Below, piece after piece: positions 12,110-12,965 of a stretch of 12,965 nt of DNA. A program made the translations under genes and the position numbers. The notes under the pieces were generated by a model. That model saw nothing but the letters and a program-made list of their open reading frames with translations. It was not told where the DNA came from and did no database searches. Source of the stretch: Nitrososphaerales archaeon TH5896 (GTDB lineage: Archaea > Thermoproteota > Nitrososphaeria > Nitrososphaerales > Nitrososphaeraceae). Within the stretch, counting starts at the first letter, position 1. The number at the start of each line of letters is the position of its first letter. The stretch lies in the NCBI GenBank assembly GCA_014523625.1, contig JAATVP010000269.1, positions 1 through 12,965 on the forward strand, in the 5' to 3' direction.

Positions 12110-12965
12110 CTATCTAAATAAGTATGATACTGATATCAGTAACATAAACCTAGAATCGCTGAAAGGTCTACCATTTTATTGTCAATGGCCTAGTTCTTTA
12201 TCTCCTCCATTTGTTGAAGGACAGGAAGCAGAAGAAAGAGCAAGACCTATCAAACCTGTAATAAGTAGTGATTGTTGCTTTAACCATGCTATTGGTCTAC
12301 CTCAGAAGAATGGCATATCATTTCCATTATTCGATTACGAACGAATGCTCTATCAAAGGCTAGAGCAATACAAACACATCTGGATTAAGAAAGCAACTGG
12401 TCTAGGTATTACTGATTTCATGCTTCGATATATGGCCTGGCTTTGTTTCAATAGTACTATTGAATCCAATAGCCAGATGTGTATAGTTACAGGGCCCCGT
12501 ATTGAGTTAGCCATAACACTGATAGATAGAATGAAAGGATTATTTCGCTCGATTAATCCAGCGACTTCGTTTGATACCAAGGAGACAGTCATAGAACTTA
12601 ATGGAGTGCATATTGAGGCCTATCCATCGAACCATCTAGACGCAATGAGAGGGTTAAAGGACGTATCATTCATATATCTGGATGAGGCTGACTTTTTTAG
12701 AATAGGTGAACAGAACAATGCTAGGGATACCGCAGAGCGCTATATTGCTAAGTCTAGTCCTTGGATTATTTTCGTATCTACTCCTAATGCTCCGGAAGGA
12801 CTTTTTGAAAGGATAGAGCAAGAACCTGAGTCTACTTGTCTCTATAAGAGATTATTCTTAGATTACACCTATGGATTAAACAAGATATACACACAAGATG
12901 AGATAAGCGCCGCCAAAACATCTCCTTCATTTGAAAGGGAATATAACTTAAAGTATCTAGGTCTA
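12087..12965 (+). CDS. terL: Large terminase subunit (DNA-packaging motor), cut by the window edge
   Basis: The frame is open from ATG 12087 to the last base: 293 residues visible, with the C-terminal nuclease beyond the window. ATPase signs in order: FPLFDYERMLYQRLEQYKHI (79-98), the usual entry before the motor loop; a Walker A-like KKATGLGIT (101-109), which has A and L where G and K/S are usual; SQMCIVTGPRIELAITLIDR (129-148); the DAMRGL loop (185-190), typical of terminases; Walker B with catalytic glutamate FIYLDEADFF (195-204); and the coupling motif IFVSTPNAPEG (228-238). FEREYNLKYLGL at the edge resembles the family's linker to the nuclease. It pumps DNA into the procapsid and cuts it. 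It overlaps the HTH gene, so the two are co-expressed. Confidence 0.92.
   Translation, partial: MTLEALRNYLNKYDTDISNINLESLKGLPFYCQWPSSLSPPFVEGQEAEERARPIKPVISSDCCFNHAIGLPQKNGISFPLFDYERMLYQRLEQYKHIWIKKATGLGITDFMLRYMAWLCFNSTIESNSQMCIVTGPRIELAITLIDRMKGLFRSINPATSFDTKETVIELNGVHIEAYPSNHLDAMRGLKDVSFIYLDEADFFRIGEQNNARDTAERYIAKSSPWIIFVSTPNAPEGLFERIEQEPESTCLYKRLFLDYTYGLNKIYTQDEISAAKTSPSFEREYNLKYLGL
12129..12140. repeat. 12-bp palindrome ACTGATATCAGT in the terL start
   Basis: Self-complementary and sharing the TGATATCA centre with operator O3 (GTAGTGATATCACTAC). It is inside coding sequence, near the terS-terL overlap. It could be a packaging or regulator site, or chance. Confidence 0.3.

Noticed and set aside
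1..12965. CRISPR array or tRNA attachment site
   Set aside because: No regularly spaced direct repeats and no tRNA-like sequence were seen on either strand by eye.

Overview
The window looks like the left end of an integrated head-tailed virus (Caudoviricetes-type provirus) in an archaeon, most likely of the class Nitrososphaeria (ammonia-oxidising Thaumarchaeota). This is inferred from four things: moderately AT-rich DNA with AGA/AGG arginine codons; archaeal promoter layout (TATA boxes about 25 nt ahead of very short leaders); a tyrosine integrase with a long coiled-coil tail; and a terminase module following an archaeal-style replication gene. No rRNA, tRNA or CRISPR array was seen.

Layout. 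(1) 1-2790 looks like a loosely packed, decaying host flank. It holds a minus-strand pseudogene (21-409) with one frameshift and one amber, a DUF488 gene broken by a single-base frameshift (651-1021), a mostly non-coding stretch with a perfect 9-bp inverted repeat (1188-1207), and an intact diacylglycerol/lipid kinase-like gene (1675-2790). (2) 2804-4243 is the integrase with its own promoter; the left provirus boundary probably lies between the kinase stop and this gene. (3) 4244-5620 is a regulatory region: a convergent pair of inverted repeats, a leftward 241-aa protein of unknown function, a leftward ribbon-helix-helix (RHH) regulator, and two families of perfect palindromes (TAGTGATATCACTA type and GCATAC..GTATGC type) placed between TATA boxes and predicted transcription starts. 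(4) 5619-6617 is a rightward early run of very small genes, several with zinc-binding patterns. One is a SWIM-finger gene split by an in-frame TAG. (5) 6704-9348 is a replication cluster: a 123-aa protein, a 605-aa divergent P-loop ATPase with winged helix and C-terminal zinc knuckle, a Cys-rich mini-protein and a NUMOD3-type protein. The last three are joined by ATGA overlaps. (6) 9387-10170 holds a beta-rich protein and a small protein with a duplicated motif. (7) 10172-11167 is a two-gene leftward island. (8) 11245-12965 is the packaging module: a small protein, a helix-turn-helix protein that is a good small-terminase candidate, and the large terminase, which runs off the right edge.

How the parts fit: the integrase sets integration and excision. 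The RHH protein is the natural candidate to read the TAGTGATATCACTA palindromes that lie between it and the early operon, a lysogeny-switch-like arrangement. The early operon leads into the replicative ATPase, and the right end begins virion structure and DNA packaging.

Main caution: the three frameshifts found (651-1021, 9071-9348, 21-409) each fit loss of one base, two of them clearly in short homopolymers. Assembly error must be excluded before calling them decay or programmed frameshifting. The two in-frame amber codons cannot be explained that way.
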